From contig JAKLFY010000023.1 of the NCBI GenBank assembly GCA_022710935.1, positions 1 to 64,000 of the forward strand: a DNA stretch of 64,000 nt, given 5' to 3'. Below are positions 53,022 to 62,085 of this stretch, in pieces (within the stretch, counting starts at the first letter, position 1; every line of letters begins with the position of its first letter). The notes below the pieces were generated by a model, which was not told the origin of the DNA, ran no database searches, and saw nothing but the letters and a program-made list of their open reading frames with translations. The stretch is from Verrucomicrobiota bacterium. GTDB taxonomy: Bacteria > Verrucomicrobiota > Verrucomicrobiia > Limisphaerales > J093. The position numbers were made by a program, and so were the translations under genes.

Positions 53022-54513
53022 TGCTGGGCGCACCCGTGTTGGGCGAAGGGAGCTGAGCTCCAACGGCGCGACGCCACGTCTCGAGTCGGGCATGGAGAGT
53101 GCGCGCCCGATCGGGCAAACGCGCCGCCAGATTCGTCGTCTCGCCGGGATCGTCATCGAGATTGTAGAGCTCGAGTCGGCCATCCTCGAAGAACTCGATG
53201 AGTTTCCATTCGCCGGATCGCATGGCGCTCACCGGCGTCGTCGTTGCGTAGTAATGCGGGTAATGGAAATGGACCGCCTCGCGATCGAGCGTGCCCTGCG
53301 GGTCGCGCAGCAACGGCACCAGACTGACACCGTCCAAACCGGTGTCGAAACTCACACCCGCAACCTCGGCGAATGTCCGCGGCAGATCCGTGCAGGTCAC
53401 CGGCTCAACGCACACGGCGCCCGGCACTGTCACGCCCGGGAGCCGCGCGATCAGCGGCACCCGGATTCCCCCCTCGTAGAGCGAGCCTTTGCCCGAGCGA
53501 AGCGGGGCATTGTCGGTCACACGCCGGCCTTTGTACTCGCCCAGGAAACCGCCGTTGTCCGAGGCGAACACAACCAGCGTGCGTTCGGTCAATCCCCGCG
53601 CCTCGATGCGGTCCAGCAGGCGCCCGACATTCGCGTCGAGTGTCTCGAGCATGGCGGCGTAATCGGGGTTCTGATGGTGCATCCCGGGCTCTATTTTTGC
53701 CTGGAAACGAGCGCTGACCTCCGGTTTCGCGTCGATCGGCGTATGCGGATTGTGAAACCACAGATTCAGAAAGAAGGGACGATCGCCTGCCGAGTCGATC
53801 AGCCGCAGCGCCTCGTCCGTGAGACGATCCGTCAGGTAATCGCCCGGCTTTCCGACCCCGAGACCGGGCACGTAGCGATACTCCCGAAAACGGTTCGTGC
53901 CCCGGAACGGCCAGAAAAAGGACTCCGGCGCACCCCATTGCGTGCCGCCAATGTTGACATCGAAGCCGTGCGCCTCGGGGTAATGGCTTGCGTCGCCCAG
54001 GTGCCACTTGCCGACATGGAACGTCAGGTACCCGGCCGCCTTGAGTTGCTCGGCGATCGTGATCTCGCCATGCGGCAGATCCGTAATCGTCGCCGGCGGC
54101 AAAAGCGGCCACCGCGACTCCGCCGCGCGCTCGGTCCGCTCCACCGACCCTTCACGCCAAATTGTGAAATGGAGCCGGGCCGCGTGCTTGCCAGTTAACA
54201 AGGCGGCGCGCGTCGGGGAACACACCGACATGGCATAGGCCTGCGTGAAACGCACGCCCTCCTGCGCCAACCGGTCAAGCCGCGGCGTCTCGTGAAGATC
54301 GCTCCCGTAACACCCAAGACCCGACCAGCCGAGATCGTCGGCGAGAATGAACACGATATTGGGCGGCGCGGACGTCCGGCCATCGAGCCGGGTGCGAGTG
54401 CGTTCGGGTCCGGTCGGCAGCGTGTGTCCGTCTTCGGACGACCAGGCCAGCGCACAGGCGATCCCGAGCGTCAGGAGCGGCACAACGATCGTCAGATCAG
54501 CGGTCGTCTTCAT
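53008..54513 (-). CDS. Type I sulfatase (CxPxR, formylglycine-dependent), exported
   Basis: A 501-residue sulfatase of the arylsulfatase A-like family. The N-terminal signal is MKTTADLTIVVPLLTLGIAC, then the metal-binding NIVFILADDLGWSGLGCYG. The active-site signature is VCSPTRAALLTGKHA with Cys98, the residue converted to formylglycine. Later metal and substrate residues are in FHVGKWHLGD and VFASDNGGFLGEYKG. The Cys type needs FGE or anSME for activation; no functional one is seen in this window. Start is the ATG of MKTTADL, since upstream codons are not conserved. Substrate specificity cannot be set, but the GH89 neighbour suggests sulfated N-acetylglucosamine glycans. Confidence 0.93.
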   Translation of the reverse strand: MKTTADLTIVVPLLTLGIACALAWSSEDGHTLPTGPERTRTRLDGRTSAPPNIVFILADDLGWSGLGCYGSDLHETPRLDRLAQEGVRFTQAYAMSVCSPTRAALLTGKHAARLHFTIWREGSVERTERAAESRWPLLPPATITDLPHGEITIAEQLKAAGYLTFHVGKWHLGDASHYPEAHGFDVNIGGTQWGAPESFFWPFRGTNRFREYRYVPGLGVGKPGDYLTDRLTDEALRLIDSAGDRPFFLNLWFHNPHTPIDAKPEVSARFQAKIEPGMHHQNPDYAAMLETLDANVGRLLDRIEARGLTERTLVVFASDNGGFLGEYKGRRVTDNAPLRSGKGSLYEGGIRVPLIARLPGVTVPGAVCVEPVTCTDLPRTFAEVAGVSFDTGLDGVSLVPLLRDPQGTLDREAVHFHYPHYYATTTPVSAMRSGEWKLIEFFEDGRLELYNLDDDPGETTNLAARLPDRARTLHARLETWRRAVGAQLPSPNTGAPSRVSP

Positions 54514-54716
54514 AGTCTTCGCCCGGGTATAACTTCTCTGTGGGGCGATGGCGAGCACTCCCCAACCCAGTTTCTCGCTGGGGCACAGGCTCGCCCCCAT
54601 CTCCAAACGAAGCCGCTCGTGTGTCACAGCCCCTCTGAGATGATGCGTCACGAGAATGCCCGGAGAAGCAAGAAATGGCTTCACGAATTGACTTCATCGC
54701 ACGCAGTCGAACTATC

Positions 54717-55124
54717 ATGTCACAGATGACATTGAAGACCATCACATTGCGTCTGACACCCGAAACCTTTGCGCGGGCTGCAGCGTTGGCCCAGCTTCGC
54801 GGGCGCAGCCTGAACCGGTTGTTCCAGGATGGTTTCAAGTTGCTTGATGAGCGGGAACGTGACAAGCAACTGCTCGATGATTTTACCGCCATCGCCGCCA
54901 GCGGCGCGGGTGAGACCGACGTCGAGTTCGCGCTCGGGGCACAGTGCCAAGCGACTGCTGGATCGTGTCGCGGTGGAGTCCGGCACGTGCGAACGAAAGC
55001 CGCGCAGCGCGAGCAAGGCCGGGAGATCCGCTCTGCCCCGATCATGCCTCGCGCTGGCACTGGTGCTGGCATTCGACATCCGGCCGGCAGCCGCGGATCC
55101 CGAACCGGCGTGGCCTCTGCCTGA
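54717..55124 (+). CDS. Ribbon-helix-helix antitoxin-like protein, C-terminus possibly frameshifted
   Basis: The first 75 or so residues look like a ribbon-helix-helix protein: MSQMTLKTITLRLTPETFAR is the DNA-contacting strand and first helix, followed by RGRSLNRLFQDGFKLLDERE and GETDVEFALGAQ. Such proteins are often antitoxins. After GAQ this frame runs into unrelated Gly/Ala/Arg-rich sequence, while the next frame reads AKRLLDRVAVESG, a plausible natural ending. A single-base change may have lengthened the protein artificially. It overlaps the start of the serine hydrolase gene. No toxin gene is adjacent. Confidence 0.45.
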   Translation: MSQMTLKTITLRLTPETFARAAALAQLRGRSLNRLFQDGFKLLDERERDKQLLDDFTAIAASGAGETDVEFALGAQCQATAGSCRGGVRHVRTKAAQREQGREIRSAPIMPRAGTGAGIRHPAGSRGSRTGVASA

Positions 55125-56217
55125 ATGGCCGCGCGCCACGCCACAGGACGTTGGGCTCGATGAGACACAACTCGATGCGGCGCGCGACTACGCCCTGCGG
55201 GGCGGCGGCGCCGGTTGCGTGATCCGTCACGGCAGGCTCGTTCTTGCGTGGGGCGACACCAAGCAGAGGTATGATCTGAAATCGACCACCAAATCGTTCG
55301 GCGCGGCTGCTCTCGGTCTGGCCGTGTTGGATGGCAAAGTTCAGCTCTCGGACCGGGCCCGAATGCATCACCCGACCCTGGGCACGCCGCCAGACGCTCA
55401 AACGAACAGCGCATGGCTGGACGAAATCACCATGCTGCACCTGGCGTCCCAGACGGCAGGCTTCGACAAACCGGGCGGTTACGCTCCGCTGCTGTTTCGG
55501 CCGGGGACAATCTGGGCCTACAGCGACAGCGGCCCCAACTGGTTGGCGGAATGCCTGACACTCGCTTACCGCCGCGACTTGGACAGTCTGATGTTCGAGC
55601 GCCTCTTCACACCGCTCGGCATCCAGCGCACCGACCTGGTTTGGCGCAAGAACCAGTATCGCCCCGACCTGCTCGACGGACTCAAACGGCGGGAGTTTGG
55701 CGCGGGCATCAGCGCGAACGTGGATGCGATGGCCCGATTCGGCCTGCTCTGGCTGCGGGGCGGACATTGGCACAACGCCCAACTCCTCCCGCGTCGTTTC
55801 GTTCAACAGGCGGGCGGCACTGTTCCCCGTGTGCCGGGTCTGGCAGTGCACAAACCGGAAGAGTACGGACGCGCCGCTGATCACTATGGCCTGCTTTGGT
55901 GGAACAACGCCGACGGAACACTTGATCGAGTGCCGCGGAGCACCTTTTGGGCGTGGGGCCTCTACGACAGCCTCATCGTCGTGATGCCCGAGCTGGACAT
56001 CGTTGTCGCCCGCGCCGGACAATCGTGGAAACGCGCCGCGGGCGGCGGCCACTTCGACGTCTTGAAGCCGTTCTTCGAGCCGATCGTGGCCGCCGCCAGC
56101 CCAACGTCAGCCTCAAACGGCGATTCTGGCGGCTCCCGCCCTCCCTGTCCCCCGAGTCCCGTTATCTCGGGCGACGATTGTCTATCAGTGCGCAAGGCCA
56201 CAGTGATCGCGCAATAA
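54973..56217 (+). CDS. Exported serine hydrolase, class C beta-lactamase family
   Basis: A protein of about 414 residues, from a GTG start that gives a signal peptide ending near RPAAADPEP. The catalytic SxxK is STTKSFGAAALGLAV, and the second motif is YSDSGPNWLAECL, where a Tyr sits in the usual position. The fold of the rest (GLLWLRGGHWHNAQLLPRRF, YGLLWWNN) is typical of the penicillin-binding/beta-lactamase superfamily, which includes esterases and peptidases. The final 50 residues are low-complexity. True beta-lactamase activity is not implied. The preceding ribbon-helix-helix frame overlaps its 5' end by about 150 bases, so one of the two starts may be wrong. Confidence 0.82.
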   Translation: MESGTCERKPRSASKAGRSALPRSCLALALVLAFDIRPAAADPEPAWPLPEWPRATPQDVGLDETQLDAARDYALRGGGAGCVIRHGRLVLAWGDTKQRYDLKSTTKSFGAAALGLAVLDGKVQLSDRARMHHPTLGTPPDAQTNSAWLDEITMLHLASQTAGFDKPGGYAPLLFRPGTIWAYSDSGPNWLAECLTLAYRRDLDSLMFERLFTPLGIQRTDLVWRKNQYRPDLLDGLKRREFGAGISANVDAMARFGLLWLRGGHWHNAQLLPRRFVQQAGGTVPRVPGLAVHKPEEYGRAADHYGLLWWNNADGTLDRVPRSTFWAWGLYDSLIVVMPELDIVVARAGQSWKRAAGGGHFDVLKPFFEPIVAAASPTSASNGDSGGSRPPCPPSPVISGDDCLSVRKATVIAQ

Positions 56218-56325
56218 CGTCAGCCTCCGCTGCCTGGCGTCGACAGGGCTCGATTCCTTGCGCTGAATTCCGTCCTTCGCCCTTGACGTGAGGGCCGGTC
56301 TCCTTCGGAATCGCCGGCGGTTCCT

Positions 56326-58902
56326 ATGAAGACTTGTCGCTCCGTGTCAAACCCACGTCACCAGGATGGTGTCGCGATCCCGCGGACGCGACGCGTCGGA
56401 GCCGGCATTGGCACGCCCCTTCGGTGTTTTCTGCTGCCGCTGCTGCTTGCGCTCGGCCTCGATCGAGGCCCGGTGTGCCGGCCAAGTCCGCCCGTGGACG
56501 GCTCCGGATCGGCCTCACGCGAGGCGGCGCTCAGATTCGGATCGGAGATCGACATGCCCAACCCGCTGGAACGGGCGCGCATCGAGCAGCGGCTCGAAGC
56601 GCAGAGGGCCCGGCGCGCCGCCCGCATGATGAGCGATTCGGCGCCATCACTCGGCGAGGGAATTGAGTTGTTCGGCAAAAGCGGCGAAGACCGTGTCCTG
56701 GTGATTCTGGTCGAGTTTGCGGGCACCAACACCTACACGTGGACGCCCGGCGTTTCGACCTGGGATCCGCTCGGCCTTTGCGACAACAGCGAGTTCGACG
56801 GAGTCAACGTGGCCAACAGCGCCGCGTCCCGGTTTTTCGCGGATAAGCATGGCCTCGTCGGCCCGACGGACTTCACCTATCAGGGCCCGTTGCACAATCA
56901 GATTCCCAGGCCGGCAGGCACGAACGATCCGTCCGCGACGATGATTTGGATGCCGGACTTTTCGACCAGCTACTACAGCAACGTCATTTTCGGCGATGGC
57001 GTCGTGCTCGATTTCGTCCGGCAGGACGGAACGGTCGTGGATGAGGATTTCACCGGGATGTCGGTTCGCGATTATTACGAGGACCTCTCGGGCGGCGCCT
57101 ACACAATCTCCGGCACCGCCCTGGGGTGGGTGCAAGTGCCACACTCGATTTGGCATTACGGGGCCGATGGGCTGCCCGGGGCGAGGTCGTGCACCCAACG
57201 CCCGGAGCACCATGGAGCGATTCCGGGCGCGGGCGATGCGCGCTCCCTTGTGGTGGACGCACTCGAGAGCGCGAAAACCGCTTATCCCGGCTTTGATTGG
57301 GCGTCGTTCGACCAGAACGGCGACGGCATCCTCGACCGTCTCTGGATCATCCACGCCGGCATGGGCGAGGAGGATCATCCTCGTCTGCTCAACCGGACCG
57401 GTTATGGCGAAGGCGGCATCTGGTCGCATTCCTGGACGCTGGCCTTGGCGCATCCGATCGTGCCGGGCGTGTCGGCGCTTTCCTACATCATGATGCCGGA
57501 AAACGCCGGCATCGCCGTCCTTGCGCACGAGTTCGGCCACAATCTGGGCGCGATCGATCTCTACACCTACGGCGAAGGCCAGACCTCGGCTGGCTTCTGG
57601 ACGCTGATGGCCGACAGTTGGACGGGCTTCCCGCTGGGGTTCAGGCCCGGCGCGCTGGATCCGATGCACCTCGATCAATGGGGCTGGCTGCGTCCGCTCC
57701 TGGTAACCGACCCGAGGCAGGTGTACACAGCCAGGATCGGCCAGGCCAGCCGCTTCCCATCCGCGCCCGACCTCGTGCGTGGCGTGAAGATCGAACTGCC
57801 GGATATCCCCCTGTCGCCGCCGGTCCAGCCGCACAGCCCACAGCGATACGGCTTCACGCACAACTATTACCTCCAGTGGCGCAATACCGGCGCCTCCGGC
57901 GGCTACGACGCCGCGCTTGGCGACACGCGTTTCCGCTTTGGCCCGGCGAACACAGGCCTGCTCGTCTGGTACCAGAACAACCGGTACTGGGACAACAGCA
58001 TTGCAGATTACCTCCACGATCCGCCTTCCTTCGGCCCGAAGGGCAAGTTGCTCGTTGTCGATGCCCATCCGGAACCCGATTTCGATCCCTATTGGCTCGA
58101 ACGCGGCGTCTCCACCGAACGCGGCATTGTGTTCAGCCGGGGTTCGATGCGCGACGCGCCGTTCAGCCGCTGGCCGACGACAGCCTACACACTCGAGCCG
58201 CCGTTCAGCTTCGAGTCCGCCGCATTCGCGGGTCGGCCCGCGGTGCCGCAGTTCTCCGATGGGCCCGGATACTATCCGGGCATCGAACAGCTTGACGCCA
58301 ATCTCTGGGGCACACGGCACTGGGATGCGAGCGCGGTTCTGCCGTCGACCGAACCTTACGGCGTGCTCGGGCCAGGCTGCCCAGCGGGCACACCCCTCCA
58401 AACCGTCATCGCAACGCGCTCGTTCGTCGGCACCAACGAACTGATCGCCTATCGCACGAACCTGTTTGCATCCGGGCTGAGCCTGGCAGGCGGGGACGGC
58501 ACGCCGGGCAGCGTCGGTGGCGACTACGGCTGGAACGTCCGCATCGTCCATCAAACTGACTCATGGGCCGAGGTTGTGATCTGGAACGTCCGGCACGGGC
58601 CGAGCGATGACGACGGCGACGGCATGCCAAATTGGGCGGAAGCTGTCGCCGGCACGGATCCGGGAAATGCGGATTCCCTTCTCCGTATGAGCCGTGTGAG
58701 CTGCGCCGCGTCGGATCGCAGTCTCGAACTCGAATGGCCCAGCGCAACCAACCGCACGTATCGCGTCCTTCGCAGCGTTTCCCTGCAAGCCGCCTTCACC
58801 ACAGTGGCCGCCAGCCTCCCCGCCACGCCGCCGCTCAACACCTTTCACGACCTCACCCCGGGCTCGTGGCCGGAGGTGTTCTACCGAATCGAAGTCGAGT
58901 AG
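56326..58902 (+). CDS. Exported M6-family (immune-inhibitor-A-like) metalloprotease
   Basis: An 858-residue zinc protease. The catalytic site is HEFGH in IAVLAHEFGHNLGAIDLY. The prodomain and early catalytic core include FGKSGEDRVLVILVEFAG, SVRDYYEDLSGGAYTISG and GFDWASFDQNGDGILDRLWI, which also holds a calcium loop. After the catalytic region come beta domains, a thrombospondin-3-like repeat (DDDGDGMPNWAEAVAGTDPG) and the beta module ending PEVFYRIEVE, shared with other exported enzymes in the window. The N-terminal signal is weak and begins late (about LRCFLLPLLLALGL), so the true start may be downstream of the ATG at 56326. Confidence 0.9.
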   Translation: MKTCRSVSNPRHQDGVAIPRTRRVGAGIGTPLRCFLLPLLLALGLDRGPVCRPSPPVDGSGSASREAALRFGSEIDMPNPLERARIEQRLEAQRARRAARMMSDSAPSLGEGIELFGKSGEDRVLVILVEFAGTNTYTWTPGVSTWDPLGLCDNSEFDGVNVANSAASRFFADKHGLVGPTDFTYQGPLHNQIPRPAGTNDPSATMIWMPDFSTSYYSNVIFGDGVVLDFVRQDGTVVDEDFTGMSVRDYYEDLSGGAYTISGTALGWVQVPHSIWHYGADGLPGARSCTQRPEHHGAIPGAGDARSLVVDALESAKTAYPGFDWASFDQNGDGILDRLWIIHAGMGEEDHPRLLNRTGYGEGGIWSHSWTLALAHPIVPGVSALSYIMMPENAGIAVLAHEFGHNLGAIDLYTYGEGQTSAGFWTLMADSWTGFPLGFRPGALDPMHLDQWGWLRPLLVTDPRQVYTARIGQASRFPSAPDLVRGVKIELPDIPLSPPVQPHSPQRYGFTHNYYLQWRNTGASGGYDAALGDTRFRFGPANTGLLVWYQNNRYWDNSIADYLHDPPSFGPKGKLLVVDAHPEPDFDPYWLERGVSTERGIVFSRGSMRDAPFSRWPTTAYTLEPPFSFESAAFAGRPAVPQFSDGPGYYPGIEQLDANLWGTRHWDASAVLPSTEPYGVLGPGCPAGTPLQTVIATRSFVGTNELIAYRTNLFASGLSLAGGDGTPGSVGGDYGWNVRIVHQTDSWAEVVIWNVRHGPSDDDGDGMPNWAEAVAGTDPGNADSLLRMSRVSCAASDRSLELEWPSATNRTYRVLRSVSLQAAFTTVAASLPATPPLNTFHDLTPGSWPEVFYRIEVE

Positions 58903-58990
58903 CAGCGCTCAGCGAGAGAAACGACCATGCAAGGCGGCGCTGGAAGTCCCGCTGCGTGCGGGCAGGTGCCCTGCAAGCCCGCAGACGAAG

Positions 58991-60286
58991 TCATCCCGCC
59001 GCCAGTGTCGCGAAAATGCCGGTCAGAGTCAGAATGTCCTCGATCTCGACCCATTCGTCCGGCGCATGAAGATTGTCCCCGCGCGGGCCAAGCAGGATTG
59101 CCGGCATCCGCCCCACCGCGCCGTAAATCCCGAGGTCGCACGAAAAGGCTGCGCCGCCGATGGCCGGCTTGCGGTTCGAGTAGCGCTCGAACGCCTCGAC
59201 GACAGCCTGGACGGCGTCACTTGATACGGGCGTCTCCCAGGGCGCCACGAAATGATAGGTCCGTTCCAGCTCGACCTTGAACGGGTGCAGAGCAGGATCC
59301 CGAGCGGCCTCCTCTTTCCAGAAGGCACGGAACTGCCGCCAGAACTCCTTCTCGGTCATGCCGGGGTGGCACCAGACAATCCAGGCGATCCTGGCCAGCA
59401 GCGGCGTGCCCATCTGGGTGAACTCGCCCGGTTTCTCGGTCGTGATGTGCCACGGCAGGACGTTGAGTTGCTTGCCGGGAGCCCTGAAGAGAGGATGCCG
59501 GTTCCCGGCCCGCCACCGGGTCTGCCACTTCTGAAACAGCGCGATCGCCCGGGCAGCGCCGTTGAGAGGATTGGCGATCGCCTTGCCCATGTAGGCCATG
59601 CCGCCGCGGCCCGCAAGCGTCAGGTCACCCAGAAACGCCCCCAGACACGCCGGGCAAATCTCCATCCGCGTCGGCTCGCTCACCAGCGCAAGATCGGCAT
59701 TGTATCCGCGCAGGCGCGCCGCCAGCGTCCCGTTGCCGCCGGCGAATTCCTCGTCGACCACGCTCTCGAACAGGATATCGCCTTTGGGCCGGCACTCGAG
59801 CTCGTGCAGAATGCGCATGGCCCAGAACATGGCCGCCAAACCGCCCTTCATGTCCGCCGCCCCGCGCCCGTAAAGCCGCCCGTTCCTCACCTCGGGCTTG
59901 TACGGACGACAGGCCTTCCATTGGGCGGGTTCGGACGGCGCCACGTCGGCGTGGCCGCTGAGAAGAATGGATCGGCCCCGGCCTGAGCCGCGCCAGCGGG
60001 CGACGACGTTGTCGCGGCCCCGTGGGTAACGGCGCCCATCGAGCCACGACGGGTGCTTGCGGATCCCGCGCACCGCCAGAGGCGAGAACACATCCACATC
60101 CCATCCCCGCGCGCGGCATTCGGCGGCGATCCACTTCTGCGCCGCGGTTTCGAGGCCCTGAGGCGGCCGGTTCTCGCTCGGGAAACTGAGGAATCTCTTC
60201 GTCCATGCGAGGATGTCGTCCGCACGCCGGCTGACGGCCGCACGGATGGCCGACACAGACGGGGGGTGCCCAGGACGCGCGTTCAC
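58991..60286 (-). CDS. M20-family peptidase/deacetylase (ArgE/DapE-like)
   Basis: A 431-residue metallohydrolase of the M20 family, which splits N-acyl amino acids or dipeptides. The two-metal site is visible: LLSGHADVAPSEP, YGRGAADMKGGLAAMFW, and the catalytic Glu pair in FESVVDEEFAGGNG. A lid domain lies between, and the last motif LGPRGDNLHAPDEWVEIED carries the final His. The GTG start overlaps the stop of the upstream M24 gene (GTGA), so the two are translationally coupled. The substrate is unknown; the pairing with a second amide-type hydrolase suggests a small two-step catabolic route. Confidence 0.9.
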   Translation of the reverse strand: MNARPGHPPSVSAIRAAVSRRADDILAWTKRFLSFPSENRPPQGLETAAQKWIAAECRARGWDVDVFSPLAVRGIRKHPSWLDGRRYPRGRDNVVARWRGSGRGRSILLSGHADVAPSEPAQWKACRPYKPEVRNGRLYGRGAADMKGGLAAMFWAMRILHELECRPKGDILFESVVDEEFAGGNGTLAARLRGYNADLALVSEPTRMEICPACLGAFLGDLTLAGRGGMAYMGKAIANPLNGAARAIALFQKWQTRWRAGNRHPLFRAPGKQLNVLPWHITTEKPGEFTQMGTPLLARIAWIVWCHPGMTEKEFWRQFRAFWKEEAARDPALHPFKVELERTYHFVAPWETPVSSDAVQAVVEAFERYSNRKPAIGGAAFSCDLGIYGAVGRMPAILLGPRGDNLHAPDEWVEIEDILTLTGIFATLAAG

Positions 60287-61458
60287 GGCAGGATAATGAC
60301 TTCGCGCCGGTGGCTGTTGAGCTGGCGCAGGCCGGTCCTGGTGACTAGCACGCCATCCTCGTAGCGCAGGCCGTATCTGCCATCGGAGAGCCAAATATCC
60401 ACATTGAACAGCATATTCGGCTCGATAACGAAATCGGCGCTCTTCGACAGCCAGAGCCCCTCGACCTCCGAGCTGCCGGTTCCGTGGGCGGGGCCGTACA
60501 AGGTGAACTCCTCGCAGCCGTGCCGGGCAAGAATTCTGTGGTACCCGTCAAACATGTCGCATCCGCGCACGCCCGGACGGATGTTGTCCAGGGCGTAGTT
60601 CATGGCTTCGAGCGCCACCTCGGCCAGCCGCCGCGCCCCCTTGGGCATGGTCCCGATGGCGAACGGGCGGCACATGTTGCCGCAATAACCCATGTATTTC
60701 GCTCCGAATGTCAATTGCACCAGCTCACCCGCCCGGATCGCGCGGTCGGTCGAGCGGCACAGGCTCAGCGGCGTGTTCGGTCCGGAACAGACCCAGGCGG
60801 GATAGGACATCCCCTCGGCGCCGCTCAGCACCATCTTCGAACGCGCGATGGCTTCGAGTTCCCACTCGCGCACGCCCGGTTTCGCGGCACGCAGCGCGGC
60901 TTTCATCGCCGCTTCCGTGATGCGATACGCCTCGAGGATGTAGGGAATCTCCGCGTCGCTCTTGATCATTTGCGCCCGCAGCAGAAGATCGTCCGCCGGC
61001 ACAAACTCCGCCTTCGGCGCCGCCGACTTGAGATCCTCGAAAACGACCCGCGGGAAGATGTTCCAGTTGGCCAGGCCGACCCGCTTGGGCACGCCTCCGC
61101 ACGCGGCCGGCAGAAGCGTCTTGAAGCTCTCGCCGTGCACCTTCGGCACCCACTCCGGGGCGGAGGTCTCGACCAACAGCGGATTGATCCCGATCCTGGC
61201 CGACTTCGAGAATCGCCGGGCAAACTCGAACGACTCCGGGCCGCCCGTGACGAGCAATGCCTGTCCCTGCGCCGGCACAACGATCGCCGCGAAATCGAAG
61301 AAGGGCCAGAAGCCCGCCAGATACCGCGTCGCCCCCGGTTCGCTCTCGCTGCTGTAGCCGACCAGACAATCGAGGCCGGCTCGTTTCAATTCGATCTGCA
61401 GCTTGCCGACGCGTTTGGCGTATTCTGCGGACGGGAGTGGTTTCAGTCTCATGGTCAT
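60283..61458 (-). CDS. M24-family (creatinase/aminopeptidase P-like) hydrolase with altered metal site
   Basis: A 391-residue pita-bread-fold protein. The N-terminal domain (DCLVGYSSESEPGATRYLAG) and C-terminal domain are clearly M24. Three of the five metal ligands of aminopeptidase P differ: the two Asp are Thr and Asn (VQLTFGAKYMGYCGNMCRP) and the first Glu is Asp (NMLFNVDIW). The His (GPAHGTGSSEVEG) and last Glu (RYEDGVLVTRTG) remain. Creatinases also lack the metals and act by other residues, so this is probably a metal-independent amidinohydrolase or a related hydrolase. Start could be the ATG at 61458 or two codons later. It precedes the M20 gene. Confidence 0.88.
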   Translation of the reverse strand: MTMRLKPLPSAEYAKRVGKLQIELKRAGLDCLVGYSSESEPGATRYLAGFWPFFDFAAIVVPAQGQALLVTGGPESFEFARRFSKSARIGINPLLVETSAPEWVPKVHGESFKTLLPAACGGVPKRVGLANWNIFPRVVFEDLKSAAPKAEFVPADDLLLRAQMIKSDAEIPYILEAYRITEAAMKAALRAAKPGVREWELEAIARSKMVLSGAEGMSYPAWVCSGPNTPLSLCRSTDRAIRAGELVQLTFGAKYMGYCGNMCRPFAIGTMPKGARRLAEVALEAMNYALDNIRPGVRGCDMFDGYHRILARHGCEEFTLYGPAHGTGSSEVEGLWLSKSADFVIEPNMLFNVDIWLSDGRYGLRYEDGVLVTRTGLRQLNSHRREVIILP

Positions 61459-61572
61459 AAATGTGCTCGATTCTCTGCAATGCATCGGCCCGGAATCAGC
61501 CCAGCCAGCAGCCAATCCCGGAGGGCCGCGCAGGGCCGCGCGTCCGTGCGGCGTCACGCGGCGCGGCTTCTT

Positions 61573-61917
61573 TCACTTGCCCCACTCCGCGGCGCCGGGT
61601 CCGGCGGCGAATTCCATGAACTCGAACACGGCGCCGTCCTTTTCCACAAAAACGACTCTCAATCCGGGCATGGCTTCAAACGGGCCGAGCGCCACCTTCT
61701 CGCCCGCGATGGCCGCTTCGAGGCTGTCGACGCGAAAGGCGATGTGCGGCAAATCCCGCACAACGCCTGTGACGGGCGAGTCCGGCTCGTAGCGCAGGAA
61801 CTCGACCCTGTACTTGTGCTTGAGCGGGTCGGTGACCCAGACCTTGCTTGCCGGCACGTAGGTTTCGCCTGCCTGGGGTTCGTCCGTAGGCAGTCCGATG
61901 TGATGGAATTGGCGCAT
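61573..61917 (-). CDS. VOC-superfamily (glyoxalase-fold) protein
   Basis: A 114-residue single-domain VOC protein. It begins MRQFHHIGLPTDEPQAGETY and contains LPHIAFRVDSLEAAIAGEKV and the closing AVFEFMEFAAGPG. The His in the first strand and the Glu in the last are typical metal ligands of the fold; the reaction cannot be told from the sequence. It lies downstream of the dehydrogenase genes on the same strand, so it may assist in sugar or keto-acid metabolism. Confidence 0.78.
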   Translation of the reverse strand: MRQFHHIGLPTDEPQAGETYVPASKVWVTDPLKHKYRVEFLRYEPDSPVTGVVRDLPHIAFRVDSLEAAIAGEKVALGPFEAMPGLRVVFVEKDGAVFEFMEFAAGPGAAEWGK

Positions 61918-62085
61918 GGGAGTGATGAGTGATGAGTGGTGAGTAAAACGTGGGAAGCGGCAAGCGGAAGGTGGAAGGTGTGGACCAGTCTGTTCCCTCT
62001 TGAAGTGCGAGGTGAAGATGAATCCATGTCGGAGGAGTTATCCCGCGGGCGCGCATACGCATCAACCTTTGGCCAAGCCTCCCAA

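Noticed and set aside
56647-58554. Minus-strand frame opposite the M6 protease
   Set aside because: The plus strand has HEFGH and a full domain series; the minus frame is a shadow.
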